Shown here: piece by piece, positions 1 to 10,803 of the stretch
How positions within the stretch are numbered: the first letter of the stretch is position 1
How the letters are laid out: each line of letters opens with the position of its first letter
From: Condylostoma magnum
Taxonomy: Eukaryota; Ciliophora; Heterotrichea; Heterotrichida; Condylostomatidae
Assembly (NCBI GenBank): GCA_920105805.1
Contig: CAKKTI010000312.1
Coordinates: forward strand, 1-25,909
DNA: 25,909 bases
Direction: 5' to 3'
Translations under genes and position numbers: made by a program
The notes under the pieces: generated by a model
Databases searched by the model: none
What the model saw: the letters and a program-made list of their open reading frames with translations, nothing else
What the model was told of the DNA's origin: nothing

Positions 1-1929
1 AATAAATATGCTTTTCCTATATTTTCCATATACCTTCAATTAATTAAAATTATGGAATAAGGTTTCTACGATTAATCAGATGAGCTTTTAATAAAAAACC
101 CAGGATAACTAAACAAATCTAAATTTTCTCTTTATCGACTTAAAAACTGTACAGTTTATCTTTTAGACTGTATAGAATCAATTCACGTAAAATTCTGCAC
201 AAATTGTACCATTCATATTGGCCCAGTTTAAGAAAAATGTACAATAGAGAACAGCAGCGGTTGCAATATATCAGTAGCTACTTTTTAGATTGAGATACTC
301 CATGTATAATCTTCAACGCTCTTTATCTACTGTCTAACAAACCCAATAATTTAAGAATCTTTTGATATAAGACTAGCCCCTTATAACTTTTCCTACCCTC
401 ATTAGAACCAACACTTCATCTAAACTAATTTACTAAAAGGTACTAACAAATGAAATAAAATCAAAGATGATGACAACTGGAAAGTTAAATGCTGATCATA
501 TTTACCAATCGACGAGTTTGTGGAAGTGCAGGGGAAAGTTGATGGTTACCCTGAGCCAGTTAATCCTATAGAAATTGACCCAGAGTACTTATCAGACTTT
601 TAACATTTCACTTTAACTGCAGAAAAAGTGAATGAGTTAGAGGATTCCACTCCCTAGATTGCTAGAAGGACTATGTATATTGACGAAACTCTTAGTTAAT
701 CTTCCTTTTCTAGTTCCAGGCATGGATTTGCCTACTCAGATCATAGAAGAGATTTACCTAATCCCATACTGGCATAGTAAAGTCCTCAAACTACCTTAGG
801 TTAAAATGTTCAACCTGTTTCTATACTAAAAAAATCATCAGTTGAAGAAGAAGATTTTAAGAGAAAATCATTAGATATGCCTATATTATAAAAAGCCTTA
901 AAAGAATCAAAGTTAGAAGTTGTAAAGGAGGAAACCCCATAGAAAATTGTAGAAATTGATTATTATGAGGATTCATTTCCTAATAGCCCCACTGGATAAA
1001 CTTATGAATGAAGTAATTCACCATTTACTCCTTATTCAAGAAGTGATAGTCTGAAGTAACTTGATTAGACAGAAAGAACAGCGGTGGAGGGATAAGCTTA
1101 GTATTCAACATAAAGTAATGTAAAAAAAGTAGAGTCTTATAGTTTTGATTAATGTGGAGGAGGAGAAAAGGTATTTTTTGATTACTAATCTGGCCTTGGG
1201 TATTTATATCATCCTCTACCTTCTGATAACATTCCTGAAGAATTAATCTAACTAACTCTTAGAGAGCTTACAATGGCAGTTTATTCCTATAAAGAAATTT
1301 CAAAAGACCATTTCAAAGGCTTTTGAATTTTTGGTATTGGTTATTTATTTCTTTTAGCAACCAATATAGCTCTAGGATTTATAACAGACTAATTCAATTA
1401 CTCTTGGTATATTATAATTATTATAATAAGCCTATTTTTTGTTTTATCTCTTATTTTAGTGTATTTAGGTTATAGAAACAACGTTCAACAAGGAGAAAGT
1501 ATAATTGATGTGTATGTAGAGAAAAACTAATCGTAAAAATTTTAGCCATATGGAGCCATCTTAAAAGCTAATTTATCAACTGTAGAAATAGAGCTTAAAC
1601 TAAATCATTGATTAATTTCATAAAAACTTTTCCTTGATCTTTTAGATACACTTACATTTGTTCTTTAGGATGTTGGTCTAATCATTGAAGTCATTCTATC
1701 TGTAAACTGTGAGTTGATCCTATATTTTCCACTTAATGCCAACTGTGGTTTAGATAATTTAGTCTCTGAGAAAAGTCCATTATATGTTGATCTCTTAGGG
1801 TTTTTTACAATATGTAGCAAGTTCTTTTATCTACGCTTTGCTGTTACTGGCCTGATAATCTCTTTTGGAGGTTATAATAAAATTTTGTAAGATTAACTTT
1901 TGGTAATTTATAAATTTGGAATAAAATGA
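1..1929 (+). CDS. TBCC-domain protein fused to a four-helix membrane region (5' partial)
   Basis: The frame is open from the first base, so the N-terminus lies outside the window; about 642 residues are visible. Residues 35-165 look like a TBCC (tubulin cofactor C / RP2 / TBCCD1) beta-helix: CTVYLLDC, CTNCTIHIGPV, then a TNPIIQES segment, LAPYNFSYP and NKWNKI. The Trp of NKWNKI (residue 151) is UGA, at the position where RP2 and TBCCD1 carry Trp. The match is closest to TBCCD1, including the following CWSYLPIDEF stretch. A low-complexity Ser/Pro/Glu linker follows, then four hydrophobic segments near residues 441-460, 467-490, 543-566 and 600-624. TBCC proteins act on tubulin or on ARL GTPases; the membrane part is unusual and suggests anchoring (inference). 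I place the stop at UGA 1927-1929, where three of five codons are stop-type; the next in-frame UGA is at 2398-2400. Confidence 0.8.
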
Positions 1930-2768
1930 GTTTAGGATTGAATGTATCTTCTTCGGGATTTGTAAAATTAAGACACATAGTCCTAATAATCATTAATCAT
2001 CTCTAATTTAGTTATTATTCTATCCATTAAAATTTATACGTTTAAGTTATTATTGAATTAGATAATTGGAATGCTTAAAGATGCTATAATTACAAGCTAT
2101 CTTTATAGATTATTAGAAATAATTATAGACTTATTATAGTTTATACTAAAGACAAATAGTACAATAATCAAATCAATTACTTGTGTTAAAAATTAGTATT
2201 ATTTTAGCAATACAGTAGAGTTAAATTCGCTACAAAATATTGTTTTGTTAAAATTGTAAGGATATAAATTGAATTATGCTTAATCACATTATTAAAAGGT
2301 GGCGAGGATCATAGAAGTGGATAATATGAAAATACTTTTTATAAATATATTGAAGAATATGTAGGAATATCAAAATACAACTAAGATTGAAGAGAGTTGA
2401 TATATTAATAAAAAAATATTTCATTGATTCATGTTATAATTACTTATATATTTAACTAACCATATTATCAATAGCTCTAATAACAATTCCCATATGAGAT
2501 TATAATATGTAATTTTTTAGTAATTATGAGTTAAATTTAATAAATAGCTTAAATAAAGTATATCTATAATTTAATAGGAATTAATAACATTTATAAAACT
2601 TTCCAATACATCAAATGCTTTTCTTCACTTGATCCCCTCTTCTCTTATAATAATATTAAAGTCACAATTTAAGTTTCAAAATTTTCAGCACTCTTAAACT
2701 TAATAATTATATTCAAATAGACTAAAGATTTAAACATATTATCTAAAGTACTCAATAATCCTTAAAAG
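1930..2768. other. AT-rich spacer with no confident gene
   Basis: GC falls to roughly 20 percent, against about 33 percent in the gene before it. The frame of the TBCC gene can be read on to UGA 2398-2400 and would add hydrophobic helices. Another plus frame, starting at ATG 1926, has a gene-like patch at about 2290-2405 containing KGGEDHRSGQYENTFYKY and ending at UAA-UAA 2406-2411. I cannot tell a C-terminal extension, an extra exon or a small gene from chance, because this code has no strict stops. From 2412 to 2768 I see nothing. Confidence 0.5.
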
Positions 2769-4580
2769 ATGGAATGTCCTATATGTTCAAACTATTTCAA
2801 CGAATAAGAGAACTGTCCTAGGCTACTTAAATGTGGACATACATGCTGTGAAGAGTGTCTTAATCACGTCGGCCAACTTTAAATAATAACATGTCCTACA
2901 TGTAGGCATGTATAGGGAACCACTTCCTGTCAGGAGCTTCCTAAAAACTATATCGTATTAGATTTAATCAATAGTAACAAAGGATCTGAAGCTTAAGTGC
3001 AAAAACAAAAAAATTCAGAAACCTGCAGCCTTCATCCCGAGGAAAATATTATAAGATACTGTATAAACGATAGTATCAATGTATGTGCAGAGTGCATACT
3101 GGATCATGCTGGGCACAAACTATTAAAGCTAGATGATCCGGTTCTGGAATTTAGATTTGAAGTTAAAAATCTCATAGGAAAAGTTTCTGAAATGGGGGGA
3201 ATTTTATCAGAGAAAAGATAAGAACTGTAAAGTAAGCATTCAAGTATACTTCAATCTACTAAGAATGAACAAGATTCTATAGACTAAAATTTCTAGCTAA
3301 TTTATGACAAACTAGAATAAAGAAGATTAGAACTTAAAAATAAAGTATAAATTGAAGGAAATATGATTGAAGCAGCAGTATAATAAGATATTGTTGAAGT
3401 TGACTTATACTAGAAAAAGCTATCTGAATATCTATAAAATTTGTAAAGCATCAGTTAAACAATAGAGAAGCTTTCACCACAGGATGTTGCAAACACTTAA
3501 AACTGGTCCTTATAAATGACAACGTGTAGAAGAGATGTACACCTTTATATGTCGAATTCTTAAAGGTTAAATATGCTTGATTCTACCTCTATTTTCAATA
3601 CTAAAGCATTGTTTAACTCTAAACCTTTGCTATAAGAAATCTAGAAATACGGTGTGGTTTCAGTTGGGGATGATATTCATAATCCCGCCGTATATTGCTT
3701 TGGAAACAATAATATAGTGTTGAAATTCAATATAATGAAATAAAAATGAAGTGTAGTTCCAATTCTAGAAACAAATGGGTATGAGTTTAAGAATTTCTCA
3801 TCAATAGTATAAATTCCTAATGGAAGTATACTAATAACTGGAGGAACGAAGTCAAATGAGGTTTTTGAGTATAAAGAATAAAGGATGATTAAAAGATGCA
3901 ACATGCTCCATATTAGATCTTCTCACAACGCTGTTTATTTCAATGGTTTTGTATATTGCATTGGAGGATATAATGGAACTACCTGGCACGAGAGATGCGA
4001 GAAAATTTCGATAGATACATACACCTCAGTGCCAATAAGTAATCTAAATCAACGGCGTTGTGCTTTTTCATCTTGTCTTGCCAATAAATGCATTTATGTT
4101 ATAGGAGGATACGATGGAAATAGATATCTAGATAGTATTGAAAGATATATAATTGCGTTAGATCGATGGGAGGTATTGCCCTGTATGCTTCATAGGCCAT
4201 TGTAGAATACAGGGGCTGCTAGTTATTAAGAAGGAAAGATTATAATAGCTGGAGGATATAATGAAAAAGGAACCTTAAGTGTAGTAAGATCACTTGATTT
4301 AGATACTTTAGAATGGACTACTTTGCCCTCTATGAGTCATACACGATATTTAATGAATAAGTTTTACTTTTGTGGGGGAAATGTATATGCTATTGGAGGA
4401 TCTGCTGCTGGGCACAATATAGAGTATTACTGTGTATAAGAAGGACGCTGGATTTAAACAAAACCTTATAGAGAGTTTACTGAGGATACAATGTATAAAT
4501 GGGCTGCAATTATTTCACATGATACCAAGCTTTATCCTTAATTAGATTAGGCAGATTTTATATAAAATAGGAAATTTTAA
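2769..4580 (+). CDS. RING / B-box / coiled-coil / kelch protein (TRIM-like E3 ligase)
   Basis: 603 residues from the ATG that directly precedes the RING finger. The C3HC4 RING spans residues 3-50 (CPICSNYF, LKCGHTCCEEC, CPTCR). A B-box follows at about 85-125 (CSLHPEENIIRYC, CAECILDHAGHK), then a Gln/Lys/Glu-rich coiled coil to about 240. The C-terminal half has kelch blades with the signature Gly pairs IGGYNG, IGGYDG, AGGYNE and IGGSAAG. One kelch Trp (KWSVVP) is UGA at 3747-3749. The architecture is that of a TRIM-type ubiquitin ligase with kelch repeats as substrate-binding domain; the substrate is unknown. It converges on the citrate-synthase-like gene. UAA 4578-4580 lies ten bases before that gene's stop and is my choice; if it were read as Gln the frame would run to UGA 4665-4667, overlapping the neighbour. 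Confidence 0.92.
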
Positions 4581-4590
4581 CTTAATATAC

Positions 4591-5709
4591 TCACAATTTA
4601 GCCTCAATTTTTCTTATAGGTACTCCCTTATAATGAGCAATAGGTCTTATAATATGATTATCTTTGATTTACTCGACTGCATGGGCTCCTCAGCTTGGTA
4701 ATCTTGAAATTGCTAAAACTGTACTAAATAAATTAGGAGGAATTCCACACTCTTACAAAGTAGTTGCAAGTCAAAAATGAATATTAGGAGGCATTCTTAC
4801 CTCTCCTAACATGTAATTCTCTATAGCTTCTTATATCTTAAATCTTTCCTAATCTCCACTAGGCCTTTCAGATAGTTACTTTGCGAAGTTCTTCATTAAA
4901 TTAGCTCGAGGATCGTACTTCTTATATACTCTATGTCCGAACCCTCATACAATTTATCCATTATATATCATCTCTTATACAGAATCAACTGCTTCTCCAG
5001 GATCTGTGAATTATTCCAACATTTCTATTACCTATTATGAAGCACTTGATGTTAAAAATCCTTTAGTAGTTCCTAGAGCACCAACTACACAACTATAAAT
5101 ATCACTTTAAGTACTAGCAATTGTTCTAGCTACTAAGGTACTAGGCGATATTTCTTACTCACAGAACAAAATTAAGGACGTGTCAATAGCTCGGATTATT
5201 AGCTCATCTTAACTTGCTGCTGTATTTTAATATGGTATATTCAATAATTTATAATAGTGAATTGCTACTGAGTCATTCTCATCAGTTTCTGTATCGATTT
5301 CTTAGCCCGTATAATGGTATTAGTATCAAAAGAGTAAAATGCTAGGAAGAACTCCTAGTAGTTGGATTATTGCGCATATTGGGTCTTAGATTGGTTAGAG
5401 ACTTCCTATTAAACTGCATCCAGTACGCAAGATTTCTACAGGATTAATGACTTTAGGTAGAAGTTTTAATATTTTCTTGATGCTATCACTCAGCTTTCTA
5501 TATTTAGAGATTTTCTAAATAAATTTCTTTTCTTAGTAATTGCTTGGAAATTGATTATAAAGTAAAAGGAAAGCTAATTGCTCAAATGTTGCATTGTTTC
5601 CTAGATCTCTTATATCATAGCCTCTTACAATTAGCCCTGTTCCTTTACCATAAGTTGAAATTTCTGTAATACCGACTTGAACTCCGCCAAGTCTTCTATT
5701 GCTTGACAT
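4591..5709 (-). CDS. citrate / 2-methylcitrate synthase-like protein, catalytic residues lost
   Basis: 372 residues resembling 2-methylcitrate synthase (PrpC type) along the whole length: STYGKGTGLIVRGYDIRDL near the N-terminus, EILRTGCSLIG, ILLFWYQYHYTGQEI, WGFGHRVYKKYDPRA and WGAHAVEQ near the end. Trp codons in the last two motifs are UGA. Of the citrate-synthase catalytic triad only the His of GFGH (residue 259) remains. The usual GPxHGGAN loop reads GFLTSSAS, with Thr220 in place of His, and the usual N-[LV]-D motif reads NIH, with His311 in place of Asp. The start lies close to the conserved fold and no mitochondrial presequence is visible. It is therefore probably not a working citrate synthase; a structural or regulatory role is inference. 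Stop is UGA 4591-4593. It sits 41 bases downstream of the RBR gene on the same strand. Confidence 0.9.
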
Positions 5710-5750
5710 TTTTGTAATTGTAAAACATTAATAAGAGATTTTATGATTAA

Positions 5751-7175
5751 CTAATAATTAACGTAATCGACATTCACCATGTAATTTGGGTTGATACACT
5801 TTCTTATTTTAATGTATAGGAGTTTTAAAAACATACAATATGATAAAATATGTACTATAGGTATTGCGATGATGATAGCTGCATATAAAAATGGTATCAT
5901 TAAAATTCCTATAAATAAGGAAATAAAGACTCATATTGTCTGATTTGATAAAGCTCTTATAAATCTATATTGCGAGTACTAAGGATTATAGTTCAATAAA
6001 TAATACAAAGGAGTAATTATAGGGAACAAGTAAATAAAAGGAGTACAAATTAATCCCACTATTCCAATAAAAATATACATGAGTTTCCTATAGCGAAACC
6101 TTGCAGATGCATTATCTAATTCATATTATCTTAGCGAAGCAACAGCTATTATAATTCCGCCAAACACTAATAGAATAGGCACAAAAAAGCATGCGAGAAC
6201 TTATTTCATATTAGGAACTCTTTTCTATAATTTAAGGGCCTCACAATCAGCAAAATGATCTATATAATAGGTTTTCCCACACAATCAACACCACTCATAT
6301 CTACATAATGGACAAGTCATGTGATCACATCCATCCATCTTTTCAATTCTTCTCTTACAATTGGGGCAAAATTTTACTCCATTGCTTTTAGATCATTGAT
6401 CAAATTGTAAGTCTTTGAATTCTTTACATTGAGATTTATCATGATACTTTTCACAACAATAGTAACAGTACTCAAATTCACAAACATTGCACTTAAGTAA
6501 AGTTTGCTTTATACTTCCTCTAGAATATCCTGTGCAATCTGGTTATGGACATCATCTTAGATTAGGGTCTGAGCTCAGTTCCATATTACTTTTAAACTTG
6601 TTATACTTTTCTGCTAGCTCAGAGGAAATTAGTTAAACTATTAAAGAGTCTTATATTTGATTCGGACAATTATGATTAGGACACGGCATTGTAAGAACTT
6701 AATTCTGGTCAATTCTATATTCTATATAGCTTTTTAAACAGTTTTGACAAAAGGCATCGTTGCACTGTTCTATTAAGTATGGCTCAGTATCTTTAAATTA
6801 TGCCTAGCAAATCGGACACTCCGCAGGAATTTCGTATTGAGAATTATCAAATCCACTTTCAATATAATCAAGAGCTGTGTTTATGTCAAGTATGTTGACA
6901 TATATAACCTTTTGAATATCCAACAGGGAGTACCCCATTACTTCTAAGCCTTATTTCAGCTCTTATTAATCCTCATTTAGATTGTTTAATAATTCATAGT
7001 CTATTTCATCATTCTGATTGTTTTCTTCACTATTACTACTTTCACTAACTTCTTCAGGTCAATATGGTGGTCTAAAACTATAATCTGATAATTCTACTAC
7101 CTAAGGCTCTGAGTCACTGCTTCGAGAACTTGAGCTTTTAGAAGAGGATGAAAAACTATTGCTTTAAGATGTCAT
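5751..7175 (-). CDS. RBR-type (RING-IBR-RING2) ubiquitin ligase with membrane segments
   Basis: 474 residues. A Ser/Glu-rich acidic N-terminus leads into RING1 ([31 protein letters not shown]), an IBR ([25 protein letters not shown]) and RING2 ([30 protein letters not shown]). The predicted catalytic Cys is Cys283 in MDGCDHMTC, by comparison with Parkin. The second Trp of EWCWLCG is UGA at 6285-6287. After RING2 come three or four hydrophobic stretches (for example [19 protein letters not shown]), so the ligase is likely anchored in a membrane, as RNF144-type RBR proteins are. I end it at UAG 5751-5753; no UGA occurs in frame before the downstream gene begins, so UAG must terminate here or the two genes overlap extensively. 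It lies between the CFAP97-like gene (81 bases upstream) and the citrate-synthase-like gene. Confidence 0.94.
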
Positions 7176-7256
7176 TTTATATTAATTATTTTTGAAGTAC
7201 CTTTATTAAATATTACAAAATCAATTTATAAATGTATAGAGAAACGTAATTTTAAA

Positions 7257-7769
7257 TCAACTATTAGTCATCTTCATTATATCAATTGTAGTTATAGATC
7301 CAAAGTTGCTATACTTAGGACTTACGAGAACTGACATTCTATTTTAATCTCTTATTTTCATTCCTACCAACTTCCTGTAATCATTTCTTAGCTATTTGTT
7401 GGAAATTGATTTAGGAGCGTGCTATAATCTTTATCCTAGTCTAATATTATCTTCTATCAATTACTTATTAGCAAGTCTTTTATGGTGTAGGCTTTAAGGT
7501 ATGATTGGTAATCTGTCAAGTTTTGTAACAGTATTAGCAGGAGTATTTTCTATTCTTGACAGCATTCTCATATTTTCCTATGTAATTTATTATAGTTTTA
7601 TCTTCTTCCTTACATAATTTTCCTTTCTAAGTAATTTACCAACTCTGAAGTATTCTTAATCTAGTTTATGATCTATAAACCCTCTAGAAGTTTCAATTAA
7701 TTTAAGATTCTTTTTATGATATTTCTAACTCAGCTTTCAATTATGCCGCTGTACCTAGCTCAAATTCAT
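7257..7769 (-). CDS. CFAP97 / Hemingway-like coiled-coil protein
   Basis: 170 residues, basic and helical, with no UGA before the stop at 7257-7259 except one Trp near residue 11. Two related segments, ITQENMRMLSRI and LIEDNIRLGQRL, follow the ENxxLLxRI pattern of the Hmw/CFAP97 family of small ciliary proteins, and the upstream KKNLKLIETSR also fits the family's Lys-rich helices. The family is linked to motile cilia and axonemes; the role here is inferred from that. The start codon is only about 13 bases from the divergent zinc-finger gene, so the 5' UTR must be very short or overlap. The family call is by eye and moderate; the coding call is stronger. Confidence 0.6.
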
Positions 7770-7782
7770 TTTAGTAAGAAAA
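7770..7782. promoter_or_regulatory. minimal divergent intergenic region
   Basis: Thirteen bases (28 if the second Met of the right-hand gene is used) separate the ATG codons of the CFAP97-like gene and the zinc-finger gene. Any shared promoter must lie here or inside the coding ends. I see no recognisable element, only an A/T-rich stretch. Confidence 0.35.
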
Positions 7783-8277
7783 ATGTCAACCTAAAATATG
7801 CGATCCTCTAAAAGGAGTATAAAGCTTATAGGCAAATCTTTAAAATGCCATATCTGCCGATACTCGTCGAAATCCCTTTAAAATTGTACACAGTGCGATT
7901 TTAATTTTTGTAAGAATTGCATTGACTTATACTAAAGCTCAATACCTTAATACCTTACTTAATTCTGCCCGAAATGTAATAATGAATGCTGATGTGATAA
8001 TTGTCTGTATAAAAAAATATAAAAAGTACGAAAAAGTAGAGAAATTCTATCAAGCCAAAGATAGCCAGGAGGCTGCCATTTCTACTCAAAGTGCAATAGA
8101 ATCTTTTCCTTAGAAAACTGTAACAACTGTGGAATCCGATTTTGTCAAAACTGCATATTAACATATCGCATAAATACAGAAATGTGCCGAGTTTGCCAAT
8201 CCTAATGCTTTTGCAATAGCTGTACAGCAGCATTTGCCGAGACTGATATACTAAAAATAACAGGACAATTTTTTTAA
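7783..8277 (+). CDS. duplicated Cys-rich zinc-finger protein, CDCA7 (4CXXC-R1)-like
   Basis: 164 residues from ATG 7783 (a second in-frame ATG is at 7798). It holds two similar Cys-rich modules. The first reads CHICR, CTQCDFNFCKNC, then CPKCNNECWCDNC; the second reads NCNNCGIRFCQNC, then CRVCQSQCFCNSC. The order CHxCR, CxxC, FCxxC, CPxC, CxCxxC is that of the 4CXXC-R1 domain of CDCA7 and related chromatin proteins, though the usual RYGED segment is absent. One Trp (ECWCDNC) is UGA at 7990-7992. If the likeness is real the protein may bind chromatin or DNA (inference). The stop is UAA 8275-8277, which overlaps the stop of the convergent GSK3 gene by two bases. Reading in the standard code breaks this gene into shadows. 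Confidence 0.78.
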
Positions 8278-9305
8278 TTTAAGCTACTTTTAGCCCATTG
8301 TGGAGTAATTCTGTTTAGTAATTCTTGCGATGTATTTTCGATTTCTACTTAATTTCAGTCAAATAGTTAAGGCATGCTTACATTTTCCGGTAAGACAGTT
8401 TCCTATATCCTCAATTCATCATAAAATGGATGAGCTAATACTTCCATTGCGCTTGGTCTTTCTTAAGGGTTATACTTGAGTAATTATTAAATAATATTTA
8501 ATGCTTCACTTGGACAATTACTAGGGAATATCTTTTTTATTGATTACGCTTTAACAAATGGGAATTTGTACTCAGAGAAATGAGGATTCATCGCTTACAC
8601 TTATTGTCTGGTGGGAGTTCCTAGTAATTTCATTATTTCTACTAGTTAATCAGTTCCACTTTCACCTGGGAATAATACTCTTCCTACGATTAATTCTGCC
8701 AAAACACACCCAGCACTTCATATATCAATAGCTGTGGTGTAGTCAATGGCTCCAAAAATTAACTCAGGGGCTCTGTAATACCTTGAGCATATATATGATA
8801 CATTGACTTCCCCTGGATTAAGTTTCTTAGCACTTCCTAAGTCACATAGCTTAATCACATGCTTTTCTTAGTCTACGAGGAGGTTTTAAGGCTTTATATC
8901 TCTATGGCATATATTTTGGTAGTGTATATAAGCTAGAGAGCGGAAAAGTTAGTAGGAGTAAAGTTTTACAAGGATTATTGGAATTGGATTTCTTTACTTG
9001 AAAAATGTTCTAGAGTAAGAGTAAATTGTGCTTGGTATGAAATCCATTACTAGGTTTAAGTAGACTTCTTCTTGTCTTTCGCCATTTGTATAGAAGAAGT
9101 TTTAAAGGTTTATTATATTAACGTGATTTAGTTCTTTCATTATTTGTAACTCACGATTCTTATAGCGGTTATCTTAAAATACCTTCTTAATAGCGACTAC
9201 TTCGCCTGTTTCAGCTATTGTTGCACGGTAAACTTAACCAAAGCTACCATAACCAACTACTGATTCGGAGTTATACGTTAAATCGCCTACTTTTTAGCTT
9301 TCCAT
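8274..9305 (-). CDS. GSK3: glycogen synthase kinase 3
   Basis: 343 residues covering essentially the whole kinase with short tails. Visible motifs are the Gly loop [51 protein letters not shown], the activation loop [14 protein letters not shown] with the Tyr that GSK3 autophosphorylates, and [12 protein letters not shown], in which Trp is UGA at 8718-8720. The three basic residues of the priming-phosphate pocket (Arg of NREL, Arg of HRD, Lys of SAKK) are present. DFG reads DLG, keeping the metal-binding Asp. The inhibitory N-terminal Ser region of animal GSK3 is missing. The end LFDWNQVEIE to ITPQW fits the family. The stop is UAA 8274-8276. The pseudokinase gene lies 46 bases upstream on the same strand. 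Confidence 0.96.
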
Positions 9306-9351
9306 TTGTAAAATAATTAGTAACCCATTTAATATGAAAATTCTAATTAAA

Positions 9352-10803
9352 TTAGTAGATAAAGTACTCTTTTATTATTTGAGTGAATTCAGCAATATAA
9401 ATCTCTCCTTCCTTTTTCAATAGTTTGGTGAAAAGAAACCTGTCATTACACTTCAATCCTTCGTTTAGTATATAATAGAGTGCCATTCTATAGTCCTAGT
9501 TTAAAGTATAGTCTTCTATTAATTGTTCAGTAAAGGAGTTATCATTATCTTCAGATTGAATATTATTCACGGATTCTACTATTTATTTATAATCTGCAGT
9601 ACCTTCTTAGTTAAATAAATGATCAAGTAATGAAACAAAATCAAGATTTTTGAACATAAAAGATTGATCTACTGCTTTCCTGAATGATTTTCGAGTAATT
9701 CTTTAATTATGATCCTTTGATAATACCGAATTAAACTTCATTAATGTCTTTTTACAAGTAATACATATAACAATATATTTCTTAACAGCTGAAGAAACAT
9801 CTTTAAAGAAACTTTTGTTTTGACTAACTTCAGAGTCTAAATTTGCTAATTATTCTACCCACTCATGCTCTAAAACCTATATAGAGTCAAATCTTTGATC
9901 CTAGTTAAAATCCAACATCTTTTTAGCCAAGTCGAAACCAAGGCACTTTTCACTAGAGTATTAATCATTTGAATTTAGTAAACCCCACAAAAGACTAGGG
10001 TTTCTCTCCAGATCCTTTTAGCTTGTTAGCATAATAAATAGTATCATGCCAATACTCCAAATATCAGATTTTTCCAATGATCTTTATGGAGGTTAATCTT
10101 CAAAATTCCCTTGAAATTGCCTTTCCATGATTCTCTTATCATTGAATTTTTAGATATCTTAGCATTTAGTAAAATTTATAATAGCCAGGCAGGTGTCAGG
10201 AATATAGTCCATATATATAACATTACTAGGGTTTAAATTCATATGTGCTATTTTATTATCGTGGCAATAGCACATAGCATTAAAAATATTCACAAATGAC
10301 CTTAGCACCTAAATTTCGTTCAATGAAAATTTGACGGATATATATTTCTGTAAACTCTACCCCTTACAATACTTAGAAATTATTGTTAAGTTGTCTTCAC
10401 TTTCATATATCTCAAGTGGTCGGATTATGTTAGGATGTTTTAAAGTTGAAGCTAACTTCGATTTCTTCACTATTTTTGATATCTTTTTCTAAGACATTAA
10501 GTTGGTATTATAAACTTTTGCTACTTTTTTAGAATTATCTCTTAAATCTTAAACTTTGAAAACTGTTTTCTTTGGTGTTTCATTCAGACTCTTAATGATT
10601 TGGTAGTTTTGCTTAAAATCTGTGAGGAAATGTTTATTCTTATGATTCCTTCTACGAGGTCTTTACCAATCCTGAAATCCTTAGTGACTATCTCTTGACC
10701 CAAGTGGAGAATCAACAATTTCTGGAGTTTAATCTTCAATTTGGGGTTTGTACTTTATATCATCATTTTGCTAGTAATGCATCCCTGATTAGCAGCAGCC
10801 CAT
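9352..10803 (-). CDS. CDPK-like pseudokinase with N-terminal acylation motif
   Basis: 483 residues starting MGCC: Gly2 suits N-myristoylation and Cys3/Cys4 palmitoylation, predicting membrane attachment. A kinase-like domain spans about residues 65-325. The ATP Lys is kept (KKVAKVY), but the Gly-rich loop reads SLNETPKKTVFKV without glycines, HRDLKPEN reads HMNLNPSN, and DFG reads INF. The catalytic Asp and the metal-binding Asp are therefore both lost. The C-lobe SDIWSIGMILFIML is normal. A helical C-terminal part (about 345-483) resembles the calmodulin-like region of calcium-dependent kinases, with EF-hand-like segments such as ITRKSFRKAV and GTADYKQIVESV but no convincing calcium loop. 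It is probably a scaffold or regulator. The stop is UAA 9352-9354. It is read in tandem with GSK3 and has 472 bases of spacer upstream. Confidence 0.88.

Noticed and set aside
7955-8233. Minus-strand 92-codon frame opposite the zinc-finger gene
   Set aside because: Antisense shadow; the plus strand has ordered Cys pairs and a UGA-coded Trp.
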